From JAISGQ01 sp964500965 (GTDB lineage Bacteria; Bacillota; Clostridia; Oscillospirales; Acutalibacteraceae), in assembly GCA_964500965.1 (NCBI GenBank), contig CAZCQZ010000047.1, forward strand, positions 1-11,952: a DNA stretch of 11,952 nucleotides, written 5' to 3'. The translations under genes were made by a program, and so were the position numbers. The notes below the pieces were generated by a model. It saw nothing but the letters and a program-made list of their open reading frames with translations, was not told where the DNA came from and made no database searches. Below, one piece after another: positions 1-7,113 of the stretch; position 1 is the stretch's first letter; each line of letters begins with the position of its first letter.

Positions 1-14
1 AGATTGCGGATAAA

Positions 15-142
15 TCACGCAATCTTCTTCCCCCTTTACACAAGGGGGACTTGGGCTGGTTGATAAAATTCACTCTATTACACAAGGGGGACTGGGGGTT
101 GTTGAAAAAATTTCACGCTTTACACAAGGGAGATTGGGCTGA
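15..142. repeat. Left repeat arm: three 42-bp-period units, inverted relative to the right end
   Basis: The core TACACAAGGG recurs with its first base at 37, 79 and 121, an exact 42-bp period. The first unit folds into a hairpin: CCCCCTT (30-36), loop TACAC, AAGGGGG (42-48). Bases 15-51 are a perfect 37-bp inverted copy of 11864-11900, and the similarity continues imperfectly inward on both sides. A second small hairpin precedes it: AGATTGCG (1-8) pairs with CGCAATCT (18-25). Seen directly: periodicity, hairpins and the inverted match. Inferred: a dispersed intergenic repeat family of the type common in clostridial genomes. No transposase is nearby. Confidence 0.8.
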
Positions 143-213
143 CCGGCAAATTAAAATTGCTCACAAATGAGGCTGGTGTATTTCACTATACCATTTTAAT
201 AGAAATATGCACT

Positions 214-228
214 TGAAAATCATTTTCG
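214..228. promoter_or_regulatory. Possible Fur/PerR/Zur-like palindrome (weak)
   Basis: The sequence TGAAAATCATTTTCG contains the perfect dyad GAAAAT-C-ATTTTC and matches the 7-1-7 Fur-family consensus TGATAATNATTATCA at about 12 of 15 positions. It lies roughly 58 bp upstream of the -35 box of the ATPase promoter, which is far for a classical repressor site. AT-rich sequence gives such matches by chance. The rest of 143-285 is an AT-rich leader in which I see no gene. Confidence 0.2.
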
Positions 229-285
229 TTAAAATTTCCGGGAAGAAACATAACTTTTACATCGCGCTTATCACCGATTTTTCGC

Positions 286-314
286 TTGTAAAAAACGCTC
301 TGCTATGTTATGAT
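286..314 (+). promoter_or_regulatory. Sigma-A-type promoter of the V-ATPase operon
   Basis: A -35 box TTGTAA (286-291) and a -10 box TATGAT (309-314) are separated by exactly 17 bp, close to the TTGACA/TATAAT consensus. Transcription should begin near 320-322, leaving a leader of about 70 nt before the first start codon at 392. The promoter also rules out the upstream in-frame TTG at 317, which would lie at or before the transcription start. Confidence 0.7.
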
Positions 315-391
315 ATTTGATAAGCGGTACATATTACGGAAATGCTATAAAAAATTATCGCGGAAATTCGCCGCAGAAAGGTGGTAAGAAT

Positions 392-703
392 TTGGCAAGA
401 GAGTCAATAAAGCTTATTGAGGAAGCGGAAGCCGCCGCATACGATGCGGAAATCCACGCTCAGGCGCAGGCAGATGAAATCGTTGCGGAAGCAAAAAAGC
501 GCGCTGTCAGTGCTCATGACGAGGCTATCGCGCGAGCAAAGGAAATGGTTGATATAACCCGAAGCCATGCGGAAGAAATTGCCGACAATCTGCAAAAAGC
601 CACTGCACATGAATGTGCGGCGGCAGCGGAGCGCATAAAAGCACAGGCTGCCGAAAAGCTTCCCACCGCCGTTGATATTGTCATTGCGGACATAATGAAT
701 TAG
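392..703 (+). CDS. ntpF: V-type ATPase peripheral-stalk subunit (H/G-like, NtpF position)
   Basis: A 103-residue, almost wholly helical protein, very rich in Ala, Glu, Lys and Arg, with no membrane segment. The composition and length fit the EG-homologous stalk subunit (AhaH, subunit G/H), which forms a long coiled coil with subunit E and holds the A3B3 head against rotation. It is the first gene of the operon, the place taken by ntpF in Enterococcus hirae. The start is TTG at 392: the site AAAGGTGG (377-384) lies 7 nt upstream, and the protein then begins MARESIKLIEEAE. An in-frame TTG at 317 would add 25 residues but lies at the transcription start, so it is not used. The symbol follows the E. 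hirae operon and should not be confused with rotor subunit F. Assignment rests on composition and position, since this family is poorly conserved. Confidence 0.85.
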   Translation: MARESIKLIEEAEAAAYDAEIHAQAQADEIVAEAKKRAVSAHDEAIARAKEMVDITRSHAEEIADNLQKATAHECAAAAERIKAQAAEKLPTAVDIVIADIMN

Positions 704-721
704 TAAAAACACACTCCGATG

Positions 722-740
722 AAAGGAGGAATATTGTACG
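722..740 (+). promoter_or_regulatory. ntpI: Shine-Dalgarno and probable ACG start of the subunit I gene
   Basis: A strong site AAAGGAGGA (722-730) is followed after 7 nt by ACG at 738, which opens the frame of subunit I as ACG GCA AAG CTA AAA ATG. The first in-frame ATG (753) is 22 nt from the site, too far for normal initiation. A TTG at 734 is in another frame, only 3 nt from the site, and meets a stop after 19 codons. The five residues gained give an (M)AKLKM beginning, like the MAxxKM start that I recall for this family. Confidence 0.55.
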
Positions 741-752
741 GCAAAGCTAAAA

Positions 753-2750
753 ATGCTGAAAATAGGCGTTTACGGTCTGCAAAGCGACCGTAAGCAGATT
801 CTTGAAAAAATGCAACGGCTGGGCGTTGTGGAAATAGAGAACGTCAAAAAGCAGGAGGGGCGTATAAAGCTCAACACCGCTCCACAGCTTGAAAGTTTCT
901 CGAAAACCATAGAAGTGTTTGAGCAGGCTATTGAAATTCTCGACCGATACACCGAATACAAGCCGAAGATGCTTTCGTCCTACCGTGGCAGACCCATAAT
1001 GGACAACGAAGAATTTATGTCCATAGTGGAACGCTCCGACCGCAACATTGAGCGGTGCTACGGAATATTGCGAAAGGCAAAGCAGATTGAGGAGCTTGAA
1101 GCGGATATTCTCAGGCTACAGCTTCGCATAGATGCTCTGAAGCCCTGGCTCAGCCTTGACGTTCCCATGCGGTTTGCCGGAACGAAGCACACCGTGACCT
1201 TTATCGGCACAGTTCCCGGCATTCAGTCACCGCAGAAAATCAGGGAGCTTATCGCGCAGAAATCTCCGTCGCTGACACTGTTCGACGTTGAAACCGCAGG
1301 ACTTCTGGCGGATTCTACCTGCGTGTTTATCGTATCTCACGAAAGCGTAGCGGAGGAAATGGAGGACGTCCTCCGTTCCATCGGCTTTGCAAGACCTCCC
1401 GAAGTCAGCAAGCGACAGCCCTCGGAGAGCGTTAAGATATTGCAGGAGCGCATAGAAAAGGCGCAGGAGCAGATAGAGGAAAACGAGGAGGGCATAATTC
1501 ACTATGCCTACCGCCGTGAGCTGTTTGCGAAAATGCTTGATTACTACATCATGCGCCGTGAAAAATACGAAATGCTCGGCAGGCTTTCCTGCACCAGACA
1601 CACCTTTATAATGGAGGGCTGGGTACCTCAAAGGGCATACGAGCGGCTGAAAAACGAGCTTGAGCCGTTGGGTGCTTACGTTGAGGAAATCGAGCAGACG
1701 AAAAAGGACGTTGAGCCTACCGCACTTAAAAACGGCAAAATCACCGAGGGCGGTGAAACCGTAGTACAGCTCTATTCAATGCCCTCTAAAAAGGACATTG
1801 ACCCAACTCCCATACTGGCGATTTTCTATTATATGCTGTTCGGACTTATGCTGGGAGATGCCTGCTACGGGCTTATTATGGTGCTTGCCTGCGGCGGCGT
1901 GCTTCTGTTCCTCAAGCCGGAGGGCAGTGCAAGGCGCAACATGAAGCTGTTTATGTTTTCCGGGCTTTGCTCTGTATTTTGGGGCATTGTGTTCGGCAGT
2001 TACTTCGGAGATTTGCCCAACGTTGTGGCGAAAACCTTTTTCGGAGCAACGGAAAATGTTGTAAATCCCCTGTGGTTTGACCCCATAAAAGACCCTGTAA
2101 GTATGCTTCTGTTCTCCGTTGCAATAGGCATACTTCACGTGTTCACCGGTCTGCTTCTGGGCGTTGTCACAAACCTTAAAAACAAGGATTTTCTCGGCGC
2201 AATCGCGGACAATCTTTCCTGGCTTCTGCTTCTCGGCGGCGGCATAACCTACGCCTTGAATATGATTCTGGGCATATTCGGCAGAGAGGATATTATCACC
2301 GTTCCGCCCATTGCGCAAAAAATCGGTCTTTACTGTGTAATAGTCGGCGTTGCGCTGATACTTTTCCTGTCGGGACGTTCAAAAAGTCCGGGGAAAACCC
2401 TGCTTAAAGGCGCGTACAACCTGTACGGCGCAACAAGCTATCTGTCGGACTTCCTGTCCTATTCCAGAATACTCGCACTTGCCCTTGCAACCGGCGTTAT
2501 AAGTCAGGTGTTCAACACCATAGGCTCTATGTTCGGCGGCGGTGCAGTGGGCGCGGTTATAATGGTAATCGTGTGTATAATCGGGCACATTCTCAACATA
2601 CTCATCAGCCTTATCGGCTGTTATGTACACACCTGCAGATTGCAGTATGTTGAGTTTTTCGGTAAATTTTACGAGGGCGGCGGACGTGAGTTCAAGCCGT
2701 TCTCCGCAAAGACACAAACCTTTAAATTTAAGGAGGAAAAAGAATTATGA
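753..2750 (+). CDS. ntpI: V-type ATPase subunit I (a subunit, membrane stator)
   Basis: Subunit I forms the two ion half-channels against the rotating K ring and anchors the peripheral stalks. The protein has 665 residues counted from ATG 753, the usual length. Residues 1-345 are the soluble N-terminal half, with charged helical stretches around 95-130 and 225-270. From about 354 to 626 there are some seven or eight hydrophobic segments. Two conserved motifs are present: LSYSRI, whose Arg572 is the expected arginine facing the K-subunit glutamate, and HTCRLQYVEFFGKFYEGGG, containing Arg629. The gene overlaps ntpK by 4 nt (ATGA). The annotated ATG is probably internal: an ACG at 738 has the ideal distance to AAAGGAGGA and restores the family N-terminus, adding five residues. 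ATG 753 is given as the conservative coordinate. Family assignment is secure; only the start is uncertain. Confidence 0.96.
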   Translation: MLKIGVYGLQSDRKQILEKMQRLGVVEIENVKKQEGRIKLNTAPQLESFSKTIEVFEQAIEILDRYTEYKPKMLSSYRGRPIMDNEEFMSIVERSDRNIERCYGILRKAKQIEELEADILRLQLRIDALKPWLSLDVPMRFAGTKHTVTFIGTVPGIQSPQKIRELIAQKSPSLTLFDVETAGLLADSTCVFIVSHESVAEEMEDVLRSIGFARPPEVSKRQPSESVKILQERIEKAQEQIEENEEGIIHYAYRRELFAKMLDYYIMRREKYEMLGRLSCTRHTFIMEGWVPQRAYERLKNELEPLGAYVEEIEQTKKDVEPTALKNGKITEGGETVVQLYSMPSKKDIDPTPILAIFYYMLFGLMLGDACYGLIMVLACGGVLLFLKPEGSARRNMKLFMFSGLCSVFWGIVFGSYFGDLPNVVAKTFFGATENVVNPLWFDPIKDPVSMLLFSVAIGILHVFTGLLLGVVTNLKNKDFLGAIADNLSWLLLLGGGITYALNMILGIFGREDIITVPPIAQKIGLYCVIVGVALILFLSGRSKSPGKTLLKGAYNLYGATSYLSDFLSYSRILALALATGVISQVFNTIGSMFGGGAVGAVIMVIVCIIGHILNILISLIGCYVHTCRLQYVEFFGKFYEGGGREFKPFSAKTQTFKFKEEKEL

Positions 2751-3364
2751 ACGGATTTATGTCTCAACTCGGTCTTATTATCGCACTGCTCGGCGGTGCT
2801 CTGGCAACACTGCTCCCCGGTATCGGCTCTGCCACCGGTGTTTCCCGTGCAGGTGACGCCGCCGCAGGCGTTGTCACCGAAGACCCCAAAAAGTTTTCAA
2901 AGGTGCTTATTCTCCAGCTTCTCCCCGGTACTCAGGGAATCTACGGACTGCTGACCACCTTTATGCTTCTTGCTCAGATTGGTATTCTCGGCGGTGAAAC
3001 TCCCGACCTTGCAACCGGCATCATGTATTTTGTTGCCTGTATGCCTATCACCTTTGTGGGCTATTTCTCCGCAATTTACCAGGCAAAGACCGCCGTTTCC
3101 GGCATTGCAATCGTCGCAAAGAAGCCCGACCAGCAGAGCAAGGGCATGATGCTCGCGGCAATGGTTGAAACATACGCTATCTTCGCCGTTCTCATTTCCA
3201 TTCTTTCCATTCTTCAGATTGCATCATATGCAAAGGGTCTTTCCGCCAACGAGGTGGCACAGACTGTTGCAAACCTCGATTCAATCGTAACCTCTGCAAG
3301 CGATTTCATAGACACCGTAACTTCTTCCGATGTTGCCGCTTCCGTTGCAGACATCGTTGCTTAA
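2747..3364 (+). CDS. ntpK: V-type ATPase subunit K (c-ring proteolipid, Na+-type) with C-terminal extension
   Basis: This is the rotor-ring proteolipid, a fused double hairpin with four membrane helices (about 8-28, 52-79, 90-112, 131-158). The ion-carrying glutamate is Glu141 in AAMVETYAI. Residues equivalent to the E. hirae NtpK Na+ ligands are all present: Leu59, Thr62 and Gln63 in LQLLPGTQGIYG, and Gln112 in FSAIYQAK. A Na+-translocating enzyme is therefore predicted. Only the second hairpin carries the acidic residue; Gln63 occupies the pocket in the first, normal for this subunit type. The start ATG overlaps the ntpI stop by 4 nt, with AAGGAGG (2730-2736) upstream. Odd: at 205 residues it is about 45-50 longer than E. 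hirae NtpK (about 156). The extra tail (161-205) has Asp/Glu but no Lys/Arg after 163, and a hydrophobic spacing suggesting an amphipathic helix. Confidence 0.96.
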   Translation: MNGFMSQLGLIIALLGGALATLLPGIGSATGVSRAGDAAAGVVTEDPKKFSKVLILQLLPGTQGIYGLLTTFMLLAQIGILGGETPDLATGIMYFVACMPITFVGYFSAIYQAKTAVSGIAIVAKKPDQQSKGMMLAAMVETYAIFAVLISILSILQIASYAKGLSANEVAQTVANLDSIVTSASDFIDTVTSSDVAASVADIVA

Positions 3365-3373
3365 TGTTGCCTA

Positions 3374-3397
3374 ATATTATCGGGAGGTCATAATATG
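3374..3397 (+). promoter_or_regulatory. A/U hairpin presenting the ntpE Shine-Dalgarno
   Basis: ATATTAT (3374-3380) pairs perfectly with ATAATAT (3390-3396). The 9-nt loop CGGGAGGTC holds the ntpE ribosome binding site, and the right arm includes the first two bases of the ntpE ATG (3395-3397). All seven pairs are A-U, so the stem is weak. It lies between the K gene (many copies per enzyme) and the E gene (two copies in E. hirae), where translational tuning would make sense. Pairing is seen; a regulatory role is inference. Confidence 0.3.
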
Positions 3398-3985
3398 ACC
3401 GGATTAGAAAGAATCATAGAACAAATCAAAGCGGATTCAGAGCAAAGCACCGCACAGATAATCGAAAATGCTCAGGCTGAGGCTGACGGTATTCTGGAAG
3501 AAGCCATGAACGCCACCGAAGCCGAGTGCAGGGAACTGCTTGCAAAGGGCAAGGAGGACGCAAAGGTAATCGACCGCATTGCAAATTCCTCTGCACAGCA
3601 GCAGCTTCGCCGTGCGACCCTTGGGGCACAGCGAGAGGTTATCGAAGGTGTTTTTGCCGCCGCTCTTACAAAACTGCGCACTCTGCCGGATAACGATTAT
3701 TTCCTTGTTCTCCACCGTCTGGCATCAAAAAATGCGGAATACGGTGAGGGGGAAATCCTGCTTTCCGAGGAGGACAAAAAACGGCTTCCCGCCGATTTCC
3801 TGCAAAAGCTTAACGAAAAGCTTACCGGCAAAGGCTCTTTGACTATCGCAAAGGACTGCGCCGCAACAAACGGCGGACTTATTCTGCGCTACGGCGGCAT
3901 TGAGATAAACTGTACCTTTGAGGCTTTAATAGAGGGCAAAAGGGAACAGCTCAGTGACAAGCTGAATAAGTACATCTTCGGCTGA
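3395..3985 (+). CDS. ntpE: V-type ATPase subunit E (peripheral stalk)
   Basis: A soluble stalk protein of 196 residues, typical for the family. The N-terminal half (about 1-85) is a continuous, Ala/Glu/Gln-rich helix that would pair with the small H/G-like subunit encoded first in the operon. The C-terminal half (about 95-196) is a mixed alpha/beta domain that binds the top of the head through subunit B. The family-typical stretch NGGLILRYGGIEINCTFEAL (159-178) precedes a final helix ending NKYIFG. The start ATG has GGGAGGT seven nt upstream, although that site lies in the loop of a small A/U hairpin. The gene follows ntpK by 30 nt, and its TGA overlaps an unused ATG at 3985. Confidence 0.93.
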   Translation: MTGLERIIEQIKADSEQSTAQIIENAQAEADGILEEAMNATEAECRELLAKGKEDAKVIDRIANSSAQQQLRRATLGAQREVIEGVFAAALTKLRTLPDNDYFLVLHRLASKNAEYGEGEILLSEEDKKRLPADFLQKLNEKLTGKGSLTIAKDCAATNGGLILRYGGIEINCTFEALIEGKREQLSDKLNKYIFG

Positions 3986-4005
3986 TGCCGGAGGGAGGTT
4001 TTAAT

Positions 4006-4974
4006 ATGCTGCGTGACACAGATTACGCCTATGCCGTTGCCAGGATTCGCTGTAACGAGCTGAAACTGCTCACAAGGGCAGATTTGGAGCTTTTGCTCTC
4101 CTCCTCCGATGTGGAGGAATGTATAAAGCGGCTTACCGATAAGGGCTACGGCGGAAAGGGTGTGTCCTATTCCGGCGAACGTGAGCTTTTAAAAGCCGAA
4201 TCGGAGGCGGCATGGGAGCTTATAAATGAGATTGCTCCCGATATTTCCGTTTTCGATTCGCTCAAAACAGCTAACGATTATCACAATTTAAAGGCTATTA
4301 CGGAGAGTTATATTTTAGGCGTGGATTACAAAAACGTGGTGGTTTATCCCGTCACCGTTGAGCCTGAAATCATACTTGAAGCCATGAAAACCAAAAATTA
4401 CGGGCTTCTGCCGGAGCATATGAGGGAATGTGCCGCTCGTGCATACACCGTCTTTATCGAGGGTCGCAACGCACAGCTGGGCGAAGCCATAATAGACAAG
4501 GCGTGCATGGAAGCATCCGTTGAAGCCGCAAAGGGCTGTGGCGAACTGCTTGAAGCACTGGCACAGCACAGAATATTTACAACGGATATAAAAATAGCCA
4601 TGCGCTGTGCGGCAACAAAAAAGCCCCTGTCATTCCTTGAAGCTTCCCTTGTTCCCTGTGACGGACTTGATTTAAAGGAGCTTTCCGATGCCGCACTTGA
4701 AAGCCCGGAGGCTGTTACGGCTTACGTCGAGCGGCTTTCCGAAAGTGCCGCCGCAAGCCTGCGGCAGGGCATGAGCGCATTTGAAAAATGGAGCGATGAG
4801 CGGCTTCGTGACCTTATCGCCCCTGCAAAATACAAATCTCTCGGTCCTGATGCACTGGCGGCGTACCTGTGCGCAAAGGAGCTTGAAATCCGCTCGGTGC
4901 GCATAATTCTCTCCGCAAAGAGAAACGGCATAGATAATGACCGTGTAAGAGTACGTCTGAGAGAGCTTTATTAA
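4006..4974 (+). CDS. ntpC: V-type ATPase subunit C (d-like rotor socket)
   Basis: Subunit C (equivalent to eukaryotic subunit d) is a funnel-shaped, all-helical soluble protein that sits on the K ring and couples it to the D/F axle. At 322 residues the length is normal. The N-terminus reads MLRDTDYAYAVARIRCNE, matching the DTDY-x-YAVARIRxxE start of the family; a later diagnostic stretch is NDYHNLKAI (about 91-99). The start is ATG 4006, preceded at 6-nt spacing by GGGAGGT (3993-3999). An in-frame ATG at 3985 that overlaps the ntpE stop would add MPEGGFN, but this encodes the ribosome binding site itself and is not family-like. The helical C-terminus ends VRLRELY, and the stop is embedded in the Shine-Dalgarno of the next gene. 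Confidence 0.93.
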   Translation: MLRDTDYAYAVARIRCNELKLLTRADLELLLSSSDVEECIKRLTDKGYGGKGVSYSGERELLKAESEAAWELINEIAPDISVFDSLKTANDYHNLKAITESYILGVDYKNVVVYPVTVEPEIILEAMKTKNYGLLPEHMRECAARAYTVFIEGRNAQLGEAIIDKACMEASVEAAKGCGELLEALAQHRIFTTDIKIAMRCAATKKPLSFLEASLVPCDGLDLKELSDAALESPEAVTAYVERLSESAAASLRQGMSAFEKWSDERLRDLIAPAKYKSLGPDALAAYLCAKELEIRSVRIILSAKRNGIDNDRVRVRLRELY

Positions 4975-4988
4975 GGAGGTAATGTCGG

Positions 4989-5309
4989 ATGTATAAAATC
5001 GCAGTTTTAGGCGAACGCGACAGTATTTACGGCTTTGCCTCCCTTGGACTTGAGGTGTTCCCCGCCGAAAACAGAGAGGAAGCAAAACACCAGCTTGCAA
5101 TCCTCACCGGCGGCGAATACGCGGTAATATATGTCACCGAAAAAACCGCCGAAGCTCTTTCGGCGGAAATAGCGAAATTTGACGAGCTGCCCACACCGGC
5201 AATAATTCCCATTCCCGGTGTCATCGGAAATACCGGCGCAGGCATGGCACGTGTCCGTGATGCGGTGGAAAAGGCTGTCGGCTCGGATATAATATTTAAC
5301 AACAAATAA
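4989..5309 (+). CDS. ntpG: V-type ATPase subunit F (central stalk; NtpG in E. hirae naming)
   Basis: A 106-residue Rossmann-like protein that binds the D subunit in the central stalk. It starts MYKIAVLGERDSIYGFASLGLEVFP, where the strand-loop-helix IAVLGERD-x-x-x-GF is the family hallmark. The conserved core continues with YAVIYVTEKTAE (about 44-55) and PAIIPIPG (about 70-77), followed by a C-terminal helix. AAGGAGGT (4973-4980) is 8 nt before ATG 4989. A nearer ATG at 4982 is in another frame and ends after four codons. It sits between C and A, as in other operons of this type. The symbol follows E. hirae; many databases call this subunit F. Confidence 0.93.
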   Translation: MYKIAVLGERDSIYGFASLGLEVFPAENREEAKHQLAILTGGEYAVIYVTEKTAEALSAEIAKFDELPTPAIIPIPGVIGNTGAGMARVRDAVEKAVGSDIIFNNK

Positions 5310-5334
5310 TCAGCCTCGTATTGGAGGGGTATAA

Positions 5335-7113
5335 ATGGCAAAGACCAGCAAAGGCACAATCGAAAAGGTCGCAGGACCGCTCGTTATCGCAGGCGGTATG
5401 CGCGATGCCAATATGTTTGACGTTGTACGTGTTTCAGGTGAAAATCTGATAGGCGAAATCATCGAAATGCACGGTGATAAGGCATCCATTCAGGTTTACG
5501 AGGAAACCAGCGGCTTAGGACCGGGCGCACCGGTGGAAAGCACCGGCGAGCCTATGAGCGTTGAATTAGGTCCCGGACTTATCGCAAGCATATATGACGG
5601 TATTCAGCGTCCTCTTGACGATATTATGAAAGTCTGCGGAACGAATATTAAGAGAGGTATTCGCGTTGCTTCTCTTAAAAGAGACAGAAAATGGCGTTTT
5701 GAGCCTGCAACCTATGTGGGCGCAAAGGTTGAAAGCGGTGACGTTATCGGCACTGTAAAGGAAACCGATGTTGTCACCCAGAAAATAATGGTGCCCTACG
5801 GCGTTTCCGGCATCGTCAGGGACATTCTTGCCGGTGAGCACACCGTTACCGACACCGTATGTGTTGTGGAAACTCCCACAGGGGAGATGAAAAATCTCAC
5901 CCTTATGCAGAAATGGCCTGTCCGCCGCGGCAGACCGTACAAGCGTAAGCTAAGCCCCGAAATGCCGCTTATTACGGGACAGCGCGTTATCGACACCATG
6001 TTCCCCATTGCAAAGGGCGGTGTCGCCGCAGTTCCCGGTCCTTTCGGCAGCGGCAAAACCGTTGTTCAGCACCAGCTTGCAAAGTGGGCGGAGGCTGATA
6101 TAGTTGTCTACATCGGTTGCGGCGAACGCGGCAACGAGATGACCGACGTTCTTAACGAGTTCCCGGAGCTTGTTGACCCGAAAACGGGAAAATCCCTCAT
6201 GGAGCGCACCGTGCTTATCGCAAATACCTCCGATATGCCCGTTGCCGCCCGTGAAGCTTCAATATATACAGGCATAACCATTGCGGAATATTTCCGCGAT
6301 ATGGGCTACAGTGTAGCTCTTATGGCGGATTCCACCTCACGTTGGGCTGAGGCTTTGCGTGAAATGTCGGGACGACTGGAGGAAATGCCCGGTGAGGAGG
6401 GCTATCCGGCATATCTGGGAAGCCGTCTTGCTCAGTTCTATGAGCGTGCCGGTATTGTCGAGAGCTTAGGCTCTGAGCCGAGAATGGGCACACTGTCCGT
6501 TATCGGCGCTGTATCACCTCCCGGCGGTGATATTTCCGAGCCTGTTTCACAGGCCACCCTCAGAATCGTAAAGGTGTTCTGGGGTCTTGATTCAAACCTT
6601 GCCTACAAACGCCACTTCCCGGCAATTAACTGGCTCAACAGCTATTCTCTGTATCTGGATTCCCTCAAAGGCTGGTTTGATAAGAACGTCAGCGAGGAAT
6701 GGATGAGAAGCCGCGACAGGATAATGTATCTGCTTCAGGAGGAATCGGAGCTTGAAGAAATAGTTAAGATGGTCGGTATGGACGCGCTGTCCGCTCCCGA
6801 CCGCTTAAAGCTGGAAGCCGCACGCTCCATACGTGAGGACTACCTGCATCAGGACGCATTCCATGAGATTGACACCTACACATCACTGCAAAAACAGCTT
6901 ATAATGATGAAGCTTGTCCTTGAATATTTCGACCGCTGTACCGAGGCTCTGGTTACAGGCGTTGATATTGAAAAGCTCGTCAAGCTACCTGTCCGAGAGA
7001 GAATAGGCAGAATCAAATATGTCGAGGAAAAGGGCGTCCCGGCTGAAGCCGCCGCCATTTTGGAACAGCTTGCCCGTGAAATCGCAAATGTGGGGAAAGG
7101 AGAGGAGCTTTAA
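5335..7113 (+). CDS. ntpA: V-type ATPase catalytic subunit A
   Basis: The catalytic subunit hydrolyses or synthesises ATP at the three A/B interfaces of the head. At 592 residues it is full length. In order: N-terminal beta barrel (about 1-75, beginning KGTIEKVAGPLVIA), the A-specific bulge domain (about 110-200), the nucleotide domain with P-loop GPFGSGKT (235-242, Lys241), the catalytic-glutamate segment GCGERGNEM (Glu264), the DSTSRWAEALRE segment typical of subunit A (Walker B region), EEMPGEEGYPAYL, and a C-terminal helical bundle from about 440. No catalytic residue is missing. The start ATG follows TTGGAGGGG at normal spacing. Its TAA overlaps the ntpB ATG by 1 nt (TAATG), which favours translational coupling and matched A and B synthesis. 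Confidence 0.98.
   Translation: MAKTSKGTIEKVAGPLVIAGGMRDANMFDVVRVSGENLIGEIIEMHGDKASIQVYEETSGLGPGAPVESTGEPMSVELGPGLIASIYDGIQRPLDDIMKVCGTNIKRGIRVASLKRDRKWRFEPATYVGAKVESGDVIGTVKETDVVTQKIMVPYGVSGIVRDILAGEHTVTDTVCVVETPTGEMKNLTLMQKWPVRRGRPYKRKLSPEMPLITGQRVIDTMFPIAKGGVAAVPGPFGSGKTVVQHQLAKWAEADIVVYIGCGERGNEMTDVLNEFPELVDPKTGKSLMERTVLIANTSDMPVAAREASIYTGITIAEYFRDMGYSVALMADSTSRWAEALREMSGRLEEMPGEEGYPAYLGSRLAQFYERAGIVESLGSEPRMGTLSVIGAVSPPGGDISEPVSQATLRIVKVFWGLDSNLAYKRHFPAINWLNSYSLYLDSLKGWFDKNVSEEWMRSRDRIMYLLQEESELEEIVKMVGMDALSAPDRLKLEAARSIREDYLHQDAFHEIDTYTSLQKQLIMMKLVLEYFDRCTEALVTGVDIEKLVKLPVRERIGRIKYVEEKGVPAEAAAILEQLAREIANVGKGEEL

Noticed and set aside
37..142. CRISPR-like array
   Set aside because: The units repeat with a 42-bp period but there is no constant repeat separated by unrelated spacers; the linkers themselves are similar, and no cas gene is near.
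317..391. N-terminal extension of the first ATPase gene from a TTG at 317
   Set aside because: This TTG lies right behind the -10 box (309-314), at or before the transcription start, has no ribosome binding site, and the 25 added residues are unlike the helical stalk protein. TTG 392 has AAAGGTGG at 7-nt spacing.
734..793. Tiny ORF from TTG 734 or a programmed frameshift into subunit I
   Set aside because: The TTG is only 3 nt from the Shine-Dalgarno and the frame ends at a TAA after 19 codons; no slippery sequence with a stimulator was seen. The in-frame ACG at 738 explains the layout more simply.
3985..4005. Earlier ATG start for subunit C overlapping the ntpE stop
   Set aside because: It adds MPEGGFN, encoded by the Shine-Dalgarno region itself. 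ATG 4006 has ideal spacing and gives the family N-terminus.
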